A stretch of 64,000 nt of DNA, taken from contig JALIRH010000019.1 of assembly GCA_023055505.1 (NCBI GenBank), forward strand, positions 1,054,001 through 1,118,000. The letters run 5' to 3'. The stretch comes from Callipepla californica brunnescens. Lineage: Eukaryota; Chordata; Aves; Galliformes; Odontophoridae. Positions 23,101 through 38,100 of this stretch are shown here, piece after piece (position 1 is the stretch's first letter; each line of letters starts with the position of its first letter). Below the pieces are notes generated by a model. It had not been told where the DNA came from. It saw only the letters and a program-made list of their open reading frames with translations, and did not search any database. The position numbers and the translations under genes are program-made.

Positions 23101-26100
23101 CAGTGTTGCTTCACTCCTCTGTTCTCCCGCTGTGTAAGCCACACCAAGGACCCCCATTATTTAGCGGGTGGCAAACCTGCCCAGGGCAGGGTGGTTGGAA
23201 CTAGATGGTCTTGAAGGTCCCCTCCAACCTAAGCCATTCTATGATTCTGTGTGAGGATACCCAGCTGGGATCTGAAATTCATCACATACCTTGCTGGAAT
23301 GGAAGCTAATAGTGCCTTCACAATAGCTGTATATTGCACACTACTCTGCAGTTCACAAGAGCCAATTTCTAAATGCAAATGCACAGGGACTACCTACCCT
23401 GTCTGCAGCCATTCTACACAGACAGAGAGGAGCATGGGGTGAGACAGCCAGCCAGTCACAATGGAAAAAGACCAAAAAATAAAAATAAAATGAAATCACA
23501 TAGCACACATTCTCAAGTGTCACAATGCATTAAGCGCTTCGATGTCCTAATGCTTTTTCTTTCTGAGAAGCAGGTACAGCACAGCTCTTTTGTTTTGTTT
23601 CTTAATTAATATAAAGGGCTTAGGAGTAGGCTAACCTTTTACTTCCTACGCTACACCCTCCATGAAGAACAGCCATTTGTAATTTGGCTTGAGGTTTAGG
23701 AAAAATTGTTAAATGAAGGCCAAGTGGCAGAAGGAGTTACCTTGCTGGTGCTTGCTGAAATGCAACATTTAGCACCAAAAAAGACACATCAGCATCCCAG
23801 TGCTGTTACTGCCCCAGCACTGGAGAGAACAACAGAACAGGTGAAAACATGAAAATATGGAGATGAAGATAGAGCTAAAACCCCACAAACAGAATGCTTG
23901 ACAAAAGAAAAGATTCTGTTACCCATCACTTTCCTAAAGATCAGCTAGTTCCATGTACCTTTAGCATGGTTAAATGTTTCAGACTTTATGATATTAGCAA
24001 ACTGTCAAAAGCGCAATAGCTGAAGCGGTTAGAGTTACTTACATATAGCTTCGTTACACAGAGCCAAAGCTGAAGCACAATCCCCCTTCTGCTCCTGATT
24101 CAGTGACTCTTCAAAGATTGAGTCTGCCTCCTGCATGGACTTCTCAAAGCCATCACTCCTCCCTGCAATGGGCAGCACCCTTCATTGTGGTTTCATTCTT
24201 TGCAAAACCCTCATATACACTCATCCCATTTGTGACTGCTACTTAGCTCCACACAGAGCCATGGGCAGTAGACCTCTCCCATACTGTGTATATCTCAAAC
24301 CACCTAAGGTAACATCCAAACTTTTCCTAAGCAGAAGAATAACTTGGGCATCCTGATATGCTTTACACATACAGAGAAAAACAACGTGAACCAGACTTCT
24401 TACTCAATTTTGGTCTTCTTGAGGGAGTTGTACTGGCTTAACATGTTATTTTTAAGTCCAGCTTAGTAAGACAGACAGTGTGGACAAGACACAGCAGGCC
24501 AGGGCTTTTCTTGTGCTAGATTATCATCAGTCCCCTGCCAGAAATCATCTGTCTCTTCTTCAGATATCCAATTAGTTCCACACAAAATGCCTTAAAACTC
24601 AAATTACTGAGATGTCCACAAAACAATACTCAGGTTTAAGTGCAAATGTATATGACTGCAAAAAAAATAGTTCTGTGACTGCACTGAATGCATACTATCA
24701 ACTACTGAAAGAGATATAGAGAATATGAAAACCCAATTGTCTTGCAGCTTCAGGAGAAAAGCATGACGAAGGAGTAAAAAAGAAAGGGACAACAGTCAAG
24801 AATTCTTGTTACAGTTATTAGAAAATAGCTTTGAAAGGGAAAAATATAAATTGTTCTTGGACACAAATGGCAAACAAGAAGCACTGAAGAAACATCCAGT
24901 TCCCAGAGGAGAAAGTGCCCAAACAAGCTAGTGTCATCTATTAAACATTATGCAGGTTATGTACTGAAATGTTCACTCTCAAGTGAGGTAAAAAAAAAAA
25001 AAAAAAAAAAAGTTAAGACTGTTTCATTGGGTGGTGTGTTCCTTTTCTGGAAGGTCTTTAATATCACAGATAACACAAGTATCTTTCTTGGCTGACAAAT
25101 GTACACCTTCTCAACTCACGTAACATATTCTACGGTCTGACCTGTATTCCAACAGCACTGTGCATAAATGGAGAAACATAAACCCATTAAGAACTCATAT
25201 GAAAAGCAATTACTGCAGAGAGAAGTGAGATTTGTTAGAGCTGTGAGTTAATCAAGCAGCACATACAGTTTCAAAATCAAGGCTACTGAGGATGGGGAAA
25301 GGCTTAATGGGAACAAATTAAAATTTTCCTTCTCAGGTCAAAGGCTGTAACTCAAACGTTGTACTTTAGTCTTTTTAGATAAAAAGAAATGGAACTAGGA
25401 TATTTCTTTAACAGTGAAAAGCTAAGCAAGTTTTGGTTCTACCAATACAACAGAAGACCAAAGAAGTGTTGGAAAACTATGCTATTTTTCTCAGTCAGGA
25501 AAAGATAACATCCTCGTGCTCAAGAACAGAGGTTCGCTTTTCAATGTTTACCTCATTAGCATTTACATTACAAAAATAAACCCTAACACTAATAAAAATT
25601 TGTCTACTTTGGTAAATCAAAACTTGTAAACTGGTTACTTGCAGGTCACAGTGGGACCATAAAGGATAATCTAGTAGCTCACTGATACCAAGAAATAAAA
25701 AAAGCCCATTCAGATAGTCAGACTTTCTCATAAAGATGTTATTATTCAGTCACCATAGGTATACTTTGCGACATTCCAACAGTTGGTGCAACTGTAGGCT
25801 GCAGAGTGCCAGCCGTATTGCATCCAGAGCTCGCACTGCTGTGGGGTGTCCCTCTCAATCCTTCACTTTTGCTTTGCAGCATACCAACACCTCATCTCCT
25901 CTCTGCTTCAAGAGGTTTGAGTGAACAGTGTAAGGGACCCAGCAGGCCTGGCAACACGGGAGTGCCTGAGAGGCCACAGTGCCTCAGTCTGCCCCAGTCA
26001 TGCATGAATTTAAAAGACCAAATCCTACACATTTTACCACATTTCTTGGCCCTGCTGTCCGCCAGGAATCCTACCAGGGTTCACTCATCTGTGTCAGCCA

Positions 26101-29100
26101 ACCTTCACTCTCATTCCTCTTACCGGCTGACAGAGACTGAGAACAAAATAAAGGCACTACACTTGAAGCCTGTCGCCAAGCTCCCTCTGTTACAGTTGCA
26201 TTCTGTATTAAATCTCCTTTTCTGCTGTTATCCTTCACCATAAAGGTGAGGAGTCTTGGAAAAGATACATTAAGAATGAATATTTGGCTTTTTATTTTTA
26301 TTTTTATTTTTTTTTCCTCCAACTCTCATTCTTTAGGAAAGGTAGGTGAATCAAATCCCGATCAGATTTTTTTTTTTCTTTTTTAAAAAGTACTCTACCA
26401 GCTTAAGCTTCCCTAGTACTTGTTGTCACCCCTGAGCTGTGGTTGCACACCTGAACAGGGAGGGAGAGTGAGAAGTGTAAAGGCAAGGACAGAATTACTT
26501 AGGTCAGTGATGCTACAAGAAAGAAAAATAAAGAACATAATAACATAAGTGGACAAGCTTTGCTGCAGGTGGATCTGAGGCATCTTAAAGGAGCTCATTC
26601 CAAAATGTCTGTAGAAGCCTTAAAGCTAAATCTAGATATCACTACACACAAAATAGAAAGGTGCAATTATAAACACCTCTGCATTATAAAGTTTTACCTT
26701 GTTTTCACATTCAAGACACATTACAGTCAAAACACTGAAGTTTTCTGTATGCAACAAGTCGGTAACTGACTGCATTGCACTATGTGAAGATAGAAAATTG
26801 CAACACTGGGAGTGGAGGGTGGGAAGAGAGAGTAGGAAAGTAAATTCAAAGGTTCAAAAAACTTCAGCACCACAATCTAGCAAAATATACAATCAGAAAG
26901 TTACCCTGATTCTGCAGCTCATCTAGATCCATGAACCTGCTGGGACGGGGATTAAAGCCCATCGCCGCCTCCATTTCCTTTTCTCTTTTCCTGCGTAGTT
27001 CTTGCTCATGTGCTCTTCTTGCCACCTCCTCCTGCAGTTCATCCAGTTCACTCTTTAAAGGAGCAAACATCTCCCCACCTTCCAAACAAAATTTTATTTT
27101 TTAGAGTAAGATCTCTGCAAGTATCCATCAAAAGATGAAGTAACGTTAATAGTCAATAAAACTGCTGTTGGAAAAGAGCATACTGACCAAAGACCACAGA
27201 ATTTCAGATCACAGATTCCTGTTTTCTATTAATGGCTGTCCAAGCCATTTGGTTTCCAACTGTCTTCTCTGTGTCAGCAGCTCTGGTAAAAATGTGGTAG
27301 CACTAGTCCACAATCCCCTGTAGCACAGCCCTTCCCTCAATTCACTAAGGCAGGAAAGAGCATATGAAACACGGAAATATGAAACACAGAATATTCTCTT
27401 TAGGAATATTCTAAGTTGCTGCTGAAACAAACATAAATCAACTTTATGTCAATGCAGCCAGATGAAAATGGGAGGAAAAAAGACTTATGTGTATGCATGT
27501 CAACAAAGTCAACACAGCAGAAATCAGTCTTCAGTCTCACTTCAGCTACAACCTGTATATAAACTATCTTTATACCAGAGAATGTCTGAGGAAGGGAAAG
27601 GATTTCCTCATAAGGGTAACTGGAATGTATATCTGCAATAAAGCTCAGGTTTAGTCCAAGTACCCTGTAAATACCTATTCACATTTGTGACAATTTTGAA
27701 TGTGCTATATGCCATTATAAACTTCTTCTCAGGAGTCAACAATCACAAAGTTATTGTGAGTTATGCTTGGGAAGAAATTTTCAACTAATAGCAGAATACT
27801 GAATTATAGTAAAGAAAAGGAAAAATAGCTTTATTTTATCAGTCAAACCAGTCTTTGTTGAAAAAGACAAGAGCAACATGATCAAAAGGAACATTCCAAA
27901 GAAGTTTTTTGCCAGTTCCTATGCTAAACCAAAGTTACTACTTATTAAATTGTGTTGTTATATTCCTCTATGTTTCAATTCCTTTTTTTCATAATCACAT
28001 TGTAAAGAAAAACATCCAGAAAGTAAAATACAACTCCAGTACAATTTAACTCACAGAACCACTACTACAGAGAAGTTTATCTTACCATTTCCTATGGCAC
28101 GTGGGGTGTTTGCCCAGATCCCATTTGATGAAGTAGGCTCCACTTCCAGTACGCTGCTACTGTGAGACTTCGGGATGCTCCGCCAGGCAGGAACCAATCC
28201 ACCTGTTCGTTTCATATGCTTGTCCCTCCAAAAAGAGTAATTACAGTTCACAATATTATTAAACTAACTTCTACTATCTCAAAAATATTTACTTGCATTT
28301 TACTTTTATAATCTCAAGGGAAAAAAGAAAAAAGCCTACCAGAAAATTATTTGGAGAAATAGAGAAAGCAAACAAGCAGGAGGACAGTAATTCTTACACC
28401 TGCTTATAAATAATGCAAATGTCTTGCAAGACTTCATCGAATCTCTCAAACAGACAAGGACAAAGATTTCTATGACAGACTATCAATTTCTCGTTTTGTA
28501 AACAGATACTATGAAACAATGTGTCCGAAAGAAAAGGCCGATCCTAAGTTCAAAGGACATGTTAAGTTTGATAGTTGAGATTTTAAATGGTAGATTACGG
28601 GTATGACTATTTCAGATGCATCATTTCACTCAATATTACGTTCATTATTCATTTATTATCCTTTTCATAATCATCATCAGCATTAAGTTAGCAACATACT
28701 GACAAGAAAAGGTATCGATCTCACTCAGATTCATATTTCCTCTCTATTTCTCCCTGCCTCAATGAACTTGCCATACAAGCTAGAACCATTGTTTTGTGTT
28801 GTTGACTTGGTTTTTGTGTTTATTCTGGCTTGTGCTGTTTTTAATGTTCTACAGCATTACAAAACACAGCAGAAAAGAAATGAAGATTTCACTCCAAAAA
28901 TGAAGTTTGTTAAAATCTACCTGTGGGTGCTTGAGCTTTCAGACAAGGGCATGTCCAGACTAACTGGACTGCTGCTGTTGCGTTCACTGCTTTCATACCC
29001 AGACTCCATCCTCTGTATTAGATGAGGACGTTGATCCATCATATGCTGGGTACCACAACTCAGCACAGGCCGCTTGTATCTGACATTTGACTGGTTTGAT

Positions 29101-32100
29101 CTTGTTTCTTGAACAGCGTGTTCCTTAACCTCATTCTCCGTAAGTTCTTTACCTGTTGAGACAAAAGAAAATCTAGTAGAAGATCCAGATTTTCACAGCA
29201 GCAAATCAACGTATTTTTACTCCTCAATTATGCTTACACCAGAAGCACTACCTTTATGTTCAACTAAAATTAGAAATGGAAAGCTGAAAAAAAACAATAC
29301 TTTTACAGCATTTCTGTTAACATTAAACAACACTCTTCAACAAATCTGGTTTTGAATCTCTCACGTTTAATATGTTACCATATTCTCCCAAAGTAGCAAT
29401 CCAATCTGGAAAGAAAATCCCTTCCTCCCCATAACAGTTTGTATTCACACAAAATCATTCTACAGTTACCCAACTGTGCCTTCAGTAATTCCGGTTTATA
29501 TTGTACTCTGTCCTATTAACTCCAGATGCTACACTTTTCACATTATTTATTTTGCCATTTACAATGTGATGAGGGACATTTTTATTTAGAATTCTTTTCT
29601 GTTGCTTTTCCTGTATGTTGCCTCTTTGCTTGTTTTTTCTTTTTACCTTTTTCCTTTTTTTTTCCTTGCTTCTTTTTCCTGAAGCTGTGTTCTCTTCTAC
29701 CTTCATCTTCCCTTCATACATTTATTTATGCTGCCCAATTCTTTTAAACCTTTAGTTCCTTTCAGTTGGTGACAGCTGTCCCTGCCTCTCAAGACTGTAA
29801 CATTTTCTGCAAGTGTCCTCATTAACTACCACTCCACTGCCAGTCACACAAATCTCTTCCTTCTTAACTACACACAGTCAAAAGCAGCAGCTCCAAAAGC
29901 ATACCAACAAAAAGAAACTGCTAAACACCTGCTCTCTACACCATTACAGTTTCAGGAAAATCCACCTCCAAACACAGGAATAAAGTGACTGCTGCATTCA
30001 TTTACAGATTAGGGGAAGAGAAGTAGGGGGATGGAGCAAGGGGAATAAGAGACATGAAGTGGTTCACAAAAGATCTGTTCACCTTCAAAAAACAGTAAAG
30101 CCAAGGATAAAGTCTCTATGTTCAATTTGCATAGCTGCTGAATAAATCATCATAAACAAATGCTGATAAATCATCATCAGCTGCTCCTACACTCATAACA
30201 GAAGCTCAGTACAATTACATGAGGTTCCTGCTACTTCATAGTTTAAGCCATCACACAAAAATAACCAGAAGAAAAATCCCTATCAATAAAAAAGGCCACT
30301 CCAAGTCATGAACTTCCAAATACCTAACAGTCTAACACTGAAGTTGTTTAATTAGCACAGACAGTAAGGTTTCCTGTATTATCTTCCAAAATGTGAAATA
30401 TAACACATGGAAAACAAACAAGTATTACACATGCAATATCCACAAAGAAACATCAAGCACGTAAGTCACTACCAACCTGCACGCCACGATCAAAATTTCA
30501 CTTTTCCTTTTTTTATTTTACTTAAATGAAACTGAATAGCTGAACATTATAAATTCCACACATTTCAAAGTAAATCTTTCTTCTCAACCACTTACCTGCC
30601 TCTTCAGAGAAAGGACTAAGTTGAGTGTATCCACAATGCTTCCTCTTGTCTTTGCTGAAGATGCTGTCTATATTTAGAGACTCTCTCTTGGGTCTCCAGC
30701 TTGGCCGGTACCTGCTAGATGAACTGGATTTAGACTCACTACTGGTACTCTCGACTTCCCAGTCTCTAGAGTGCACAGAGAGAATTTTTGAGGGCCGTGT
30801 TTCTGCCTGATCCATACGGCTCCCTCCATGAGGGGAATTTTGGCTGGTTTGAGAAATTTGCTGTGGTCTGTTGTGGATCATATTGCTCACTGTCTCCTTA
30901 AATTCCCTCAGTCTGCTGGTGCTGCTGGATGGCTTGGGGGCAGCTCTGGGGGCTTGTTTCTCCTTCAAGGTTTCTCCTGTAGTTCATAAAAGAGAGAGCA
31001 AAAGCCACAAAAATAACTTCAGATTAAGCTAGCAGCCCTACTCACAGCATCTTCACACTATCTTTGCAAAATAAAATAAAAAGGAAAAAAAAAGCCACAA
31101 AAGCAAAGAAAGTGATAAAATGCAGACAAAGGTGTAAGAGTTAGAAATGTATATAAACAGTGAGGATCTTAAAAAAAATAATAATTATAAAGAGATATTG
31201 ATATTTTATATAAAACAGTGATTCTTGCCTTCACTGTGGTATCCTGATGACTGAGTCTCATCTCCTTTTCGCCGAGACCGGCTAGAGCTCCTCTTGCGGT
31301 CTGCCAGTGAGCTCTTCTTGGAAATATGCCTCTGATTACACTCACTGTCAGTCAGGTGCCCTGAAAGAACAGAAGAACACAGCTGAGATGACAAGAGCCT
31401 TTGGACTGAGTGCTCTGTGTGCTGAGAACAGTAGGGCTCTTCTGCTCCTTAGAAGCTGCAGACTCTTCAATGCTAACTGACAGGTTTGGTTAAGCTTTTT
31501 CATCCACAAATTTCTGGTTTTGTCTTGGAGGTGAGGTATCTGGTTTATTTCTGTTTGCTTTGTTTTAAGATTATAAGTAATACATTCCCTCCAATGACTC
31601 CGACAACGAGAGATCATCCAAAAGGAGAATAGTTGATTGTATCCTGTCTTACAATGCTCTAAGAATACCACTTCCTTACTGTCTGAACACTTGCTCAGTT
31701 TTAACAGCCACAAACAAAAAAATAATGTCAGGTTGCTTGGCATTACTTTGTTGAATGAAGGCTTAAACACGTGAGCAAGTCAACATCTAAGAAAATTACT
31801 GCACATTGTCAGCTTCTCTGCACTAATTCTCTATCTGCACTCTCTTCGCCTGTAGCAAAGGCAATCTGAGTTAGTTTAAGCTACAAGGAAGAAGCCTCAC
31901 TTGGCTCTCAAGGGCTACGCCAGCTAATTCACATCTGCCACAAGCTAAGAACATACACACATCAGCAGCATGAATCAGTTGACACACAACAATGTCCCCT
32001 TAACTACTGCTCATGTGTCCAAGCATTTTCTCTTGCACATGATATATTCCCAACATTCCTCAGATAAAAATGTGACTTTGGAGTATATGACAGTTAATTA

Positions 32101-35100
32101 TGTGGTTTCTATATTACTATTTATTTTCTTTATTTCATGGTTCTCACACATTCACAGTCCTAAGCCTTCAAGCACAAACACACGCATGGCTTTACTCACG
32201 TGAGTAGTCCCAAGCAGAGATGCAGGATAAGAAGGGAATTTATGAATAAGCTACAAAGACTTTTATCTAGCCTTAACATCAGCAATTTTCACCTAGTACA
32301 GGATGACAGCAATAGAAAATCTCTACTACTCAACAGTGGATTAATAGCCCCCAGACTATATAATTGGCTCTTCTGAGCCTTGTCCTTCTCTAGAAATTAA
32401 CATCAAAATCAACAACACAAAGTAGATTTTACAAGTAAAATCATACTTTTAAACAGCTGAAGTAGAAATACACTTCAACTACAATTGCTACAAAGGTGCT
32501 ATAATGTATGAGTGGGAAGGAATCCAAACAATAAAAAGCAAGCTACACAAGACTTGTGTTTCTATTCATTTGCAAACTGGATAACGATTTTGTAGCTAAG
32601 TCCTTTAGAAACAAGCAAAATAAATAACAGAACTAAGGAAATAAACAAGAAATGTTGGCAGTGAAGACAGAAGATGTACAGTATTTAGTTGACTGAGCAT
32701 GACCAGCGAGTGCTTTGGGAGAAATCATACACCCCCACAGCATGGACTTCCTTCTAGGGACTGAAAGAACAGTAGTATCTTATACCTCGTAGTGGTTTCC
32801 CTCAAGATAAAAGAGGATTATGTTTCACTTCAGAGTGCTTAACTTCTCCAGTGGAAAATTTTTCCATTACAGCTCTTTCAACTTAGTAAGGATGATTAGT
32901 TAGCACTCTTTGAGCACTGCAACAAAGATTATTTAGCTAGCTTAGGGTCTAATGAAAGAACATAGTTCAGCCTCGTAAAAACGAAGGCTGCTAGCAGTGC
33001 ATAAATATTTCCTCTTCCTTTCATAAACTGCAAATTTTGTCATATTGTCACTGAACATTTAACAGCCACAGAGGATATTCCAAGAATCAGGAGCCTGCAG
33101 CACACAGCTTACATTGTCTCTACTTCTACCCTCTGCAACAGAGACTAAAACCAAAGCAGTGCACCAATAGAGGATCTAACAGTCCCAGAACTACAATCTG
33201 AAACTTCACACTCATTTCATTTACTTCTCTAAAATAAAAAGCCAGAATGTGAGTGCCCAACCGCACATCTAAAAGGTGTGCCTTGCTGAATGAATTCCTA
33301 AATGCCTCATCCTCCACGTGTAGGATGGCTTCAATGATCTCTTAAATAGTAGTTGTCAAAAGAAAGTTTTGTTAGTAGTTTTCTCCCTTTTTTTTTGGTT
33401 TTGTTTTGCAGGGAAATGGAGACAGAATACATTAAGAGAAAAATAATGAAATCAAACAAAGTTAAGACAGAACATCCACTACTCCCTCCCATGGAAATCT
33501 CAGTTGCAAGAATAGGGCAGCCAGAATACGCACATTTTTCTCAGCAGCACAGGTTGGCAGGAGCAAGAGAGGGCTCATGCAGCCACCCTTCATGCTTTCA
33601 TCCTGAAGAACCCAGGTATCTGAGGTCATATGACCCAGTGGTGGTCCTTCCCAGAAGGGCGATGTGGGATAGGGTCCAGAAAATTCTGGGCTGCAGTAGT
33701 GGGGTAAATGGCCATTAAATGTAGAATCCTGCTCTTGCCCAGAACGATTCAATAGCAGCAACAGTTGACAGGTCAGTGTGGATGGCTTCTTTATAGCCCC
33801 ACGGATCTTTGATGACCTTTGATGACTGAACAGTTGTATGAGTTGGCAGACTGGCTTTTTGGAAAGGTCTCAGGAAGGCAAAAATATAAGGGGAAAACAT
33901 CCAGACAGGTGACTAGCTAAAGGGACATATTGACTGTAACTAAAGCAGAATCAGGGAAGATGAGGATGACTGAAATTAGGTGGTGAGAGATGGTCTAGAA
34001 CTGAAGGGAATAATGTAGGACAGAATCAGTGGGAGAAGAAAGAAAAAGAAGAGGAGAGCATCACTAAAATATGACAGAACAAAAAAGTTAAATATCAAAC
34101 TTAATCTGCTTACATGGTGGTAACCCTCCTAACTACCCTCCCCTTTTTAATTTTTTAAAAATAGATTTGTGAAGAATTCTACAAAGTAATCTAAAACTGT
34201 ACACTTTCTGCTACTTTTGCAGACCATTTAAATAATGCTCCACCAGCATTTCTATTTTCGGCTTCTCAGTAATCTTTGGATCAACGTTAATTTTGTTTCC
34301 TCGCCACCCTCCAATTCTGCTCCAACTTTCCCTTCTTTCTCACACTCTACTGAGGACTATTTCCAGAACCTACAGTGCTAAATATTTGCTAAAAGGTTAG
34401 GAGTACCTTCAAGCTATCTAAAACCACAGATTACAGTTACTCCAACTTCTGCTAAGAATAAAACAAAGTCTCGAAGAAAACTTTCTTGAGCCATTTTTCC
34501 AGATTGTAATGTGAAACACTTGTACCATAAATGGTTTCAAATGAATCAAAGATGTCTAAGTGCCACAAGATGTGACAGCAACTACTTCACAACCAGAATG
34601 ACACAGTGGTGTGTTAACTATTGACCTTGCTGCAACCAACAGTTGCTGATTCAACAAGTATTTCCTCTTAGAAAGTCTTTAAAAGAACAATAAACTGCAA
34701 GTGGATTCAGCAGGTCACATTTCTGATGCTTGAGAAGTCTGTCCTTGACTCATGCACTGCTTTTTCAGAAGTGAAGTTAGTACTCCACGTAGAAACAGGA
34801 TGACTGGGGTCACTGGTCATGAGTAATACAGATCTAAGCTTTCAGACTTCCAGTTCATTTCTCTTCTGTAAGAGAGTCTTCAGGCAGAATCTTCAGCTGC
34901 CTGAAGGAGCATGATGACAGACTCTCTCCCAACTGTACATTCTTACTTGTCTCCATAGCACAGGCAGGAGATCAACTTACGCTCCTCCCAGGTGCAGTAA
35001 ATACTGCCAACACACATGTCCACGGTACTCAAGTTTGGGAGATTTCTGGTGAGAGCTATACTTCTCCCAACAGCCGCAACTCCTGAAACAAACTGCCCAT

Positions 35101-38100
35101 AGATGAGCATGTGGCACGCACATCACTTACCAAACTGTACAATGGTAGTGCACAACAGACTCCAAGTTCCAGAATTTTACATGACAAAGAAAGCAGGTAG
35201 ATAGTAGATAACGTGTGTAAATTCTTGTCTGGCTTGATAAAAGTCTACAAAAGCCAGTCACATTTAAAATTATTTTAAAATATTTAAACCTTAAAATTAT
35301 GCTACTCTTTGGAATTACAATGGTTAATCACAAACCAAAACCATATAGGATAGTAAACACTGTTCACTATTCTGTTACGGGTTGCATAAAAAGAGATTCT
35401 TCATTGGACTCCACTGTAGTCATATTTAACGTCAACGATTACTGAGATACAAATCTATCTGCTACCTGTGTCCCTGCTGCTTTGAGAAGCTGCATCATTG
35501 TCCACGTTGTAGATGACCGTCCCCTGTGAGTCAGAAGAGAAGTGACTGACCACAGACTCATGGTGTGCCTGTTTATATCGATAGCTGTCTGTAGAAGAAT
35601 CTGTTCTGGTATCACTTGAGATGGAAGGTTCTCTCCCTAGAAAATAAAGTAACATCAAATTTCAATTTCTTGGGGCTCTTATAAAGAGTCAAGGGAGGCT
35701 AAAAAAAGAAAAAAGGAAGAGAGGAAACTATACAAGTTAAACTCAAAAAGCAGAGGACCAAACATATAAACACAGATCTCAGAACACTTGATCTTACAGA
35801 AAAGGTCCTTTTCTGTGAGAGTATGAAGAAGGTGTCATACCTTCTTAAAATCTTTAGATCTCATCCCTCTGATTACTCCAAGTTTTTAAAATGTACTTAT
35901 TATGCAAAATTAAACTACATCCTTTGGACTGCCAAATATGTTCTAGCACCACACTGAAGTTGTTCTTTATTAAGTTTTAACTCAGTCAAGTATAAAGAAA
36001 GTATGAAATACACTGCCTTAGGGGAAGTCAAAGTTAAAGAAAATTAGTCAAGTACAAAATATTAATAAAGATAACAAGAACACAATAAGTCATAATAATT
36101 AACATCCTTTATCTATTATGAATCAAAAGACTAATAAACTTAACACTGAGATTGTATCTCCATAGGTCTCTCTGAAAGTAATGCCTCCTTATTTATTTCA
36201 ATGGAAACTACAATTACAAGAGTACGTTAACAGTAAACTTGGCCTGAGGGTGCTTTGTATTTTGGTGAGAGCAAGTCCTTAGCAGTTGTCTTACTAAAGG
36301 CAAAATAATAGCTTTAATAATCAGAAGCTTCTCCCTAACTCCTTACTAGTTAAAAATCTGATTCAACTAAAGAAATACAGAACACAGCCATTACTGGAGG
36401 TAACAGACACAGAAAGAAAGGTGAATGTAGGAAAAAGGAATTGCGCTCTGGAGCTAAGTACTAGAGTACTATCTGTAAACTGAAGTCTCTACTCAACAGA
36501 AAATCACAGAATCTTAACAGTTCTAAGGGACCTCTGAGGACCATCTAGTCCAACTCCCCTGCAATGAACAGGGTCACCATAGCTAGACCAGACTGCCCAG
36601 GGCCTGATGCCCCACCTTGCCTTGAAAGTTTCCAAGGATGGAGCATCAACCACAACACTAGGCAACCTGTTCCAGTGCCTCACCACCCTTACTATAAAAG
36701 ACCTTCCTTATATCTAACCTAGATCTATCCTCCCTGAGCTTGAAGCCATTTCCCCTCATTCTGTCCTCACAGACCCTGCTAAAGAGTCTGTCCCCCTTCT
36801 TTCCTGTAGCTCCCCTTCATAAACTGAAAGGCTGCTATCAGGTCACACCACAGCCTTCTCTTCTCCAGGCTGAACAGTCCCAGCTTTCCCAGTCTGTCCT
36901 CATAGGAGAGGTATTCCATTCTGTGGATCACTTCAGTGGCCCTTCTGTGGACAAGTTCCAACAAGTCTATGTCTTTCTTGTACTGGGGACTCCACAACTG
37001 GATGCAGTACCCCAGATGGGGCCTCAACAGCTCAGAGAAGAGGGGACAGGATCACCTCCCACGCCCTGCTGGTCATGCTTCTTTTGAGTCAAAATCCAAA
37101 GCATTAAGAAGAACGGTTCAGGTTTCACTTCACAATATTTCATGTATCTCTGTATATTCATGTATCTCTGACAATTTTTCCTCCATAATCCAGGGTATCA
37201 TATTTTAATGTGAGTAGATGCATTTATCAACAACATTTTAGGTACAATATTTCATATCAGAAAAAGTTGCACTCAGAAACAAAATGCTTTCCCAAAAAGC
37301 CATACTTGGATAGAAAACTGAATATCAACAAGGCTGAAAAAAACAAAACAAAGCCATTTATATTTGAAAGGAAAATGTGTATCATATGTTTTTCCCTGGT
37401 ACATCAACCATCAAAATTTTTCAAAAATGTTGTGTTTAATGTTGACTGCTCCAGAATATAGTTGTGAATCACCAAGTTTTTTGGAAATCAAAGAGCAGGT
37501 TACTCAGCGTAACTTGATTTTTATCTGAAAGGAAACACCTTTTAAGATTTCTTTATATTTATCTATTTTTATATTTTGCTTCCTGAAGTTGTTTTAGAAC
37601 ACAATATTAGATACTGAAGAGACACTGAGCAGAAAGCAGAAGCATTCGCAGTGTATTTCCTGGAGACCAACCAGCAGAACCACCTGGCCTGTTTACAGCA
37701 TATATCAATCTGATGCTCGTAGAGGTGCTTGCAACTCGTGGATAGCACTGAAGGGCCCCTCCCCACTTCAGGCTTCCTGGTTTTCTTCAGAACAGGAAGA
37801 TATGTTTACAAATAGAAAGCCATCTTGTCAAGTGAGAAATGAAGGTTTTCTTAACAGCTTTTATTTGCATTTATTTTAAGAGTTGGAGATTTGTTTCATT
37901 ACTACAGGACTGTCAATATATAACTAAGGAGACAGCAGATGTTCTCTATTGATTCACTGATTAGGAAACATAAAGCTAGCTATTGTCCATGAAAACTATA
38001 AAACATTCTTAGAATTACAGATGCAAAAATAAGCTAAAAACCCAGGAAAAGCTATATTTCTTGTTTTGGCTTTGCCTTGTTATTCTTGACAAGCTATAAA

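Noticed and set aside
28762..29025. 87-codon plus-strand frame with a hydrophobic N-terminal segment that looks like a membrane anchor
   Set aside because: It lies across USP54 exon 13 and its intron on the opposite strand; no supporting signals.
33353..33718. 121-codon plus-strand open frame in USP54 intron 10
   Set aside because: It starts in a low-complexity TTTTTTTGG region, matches no family I know, and a 99-codon frame overlaps it on the other strand.
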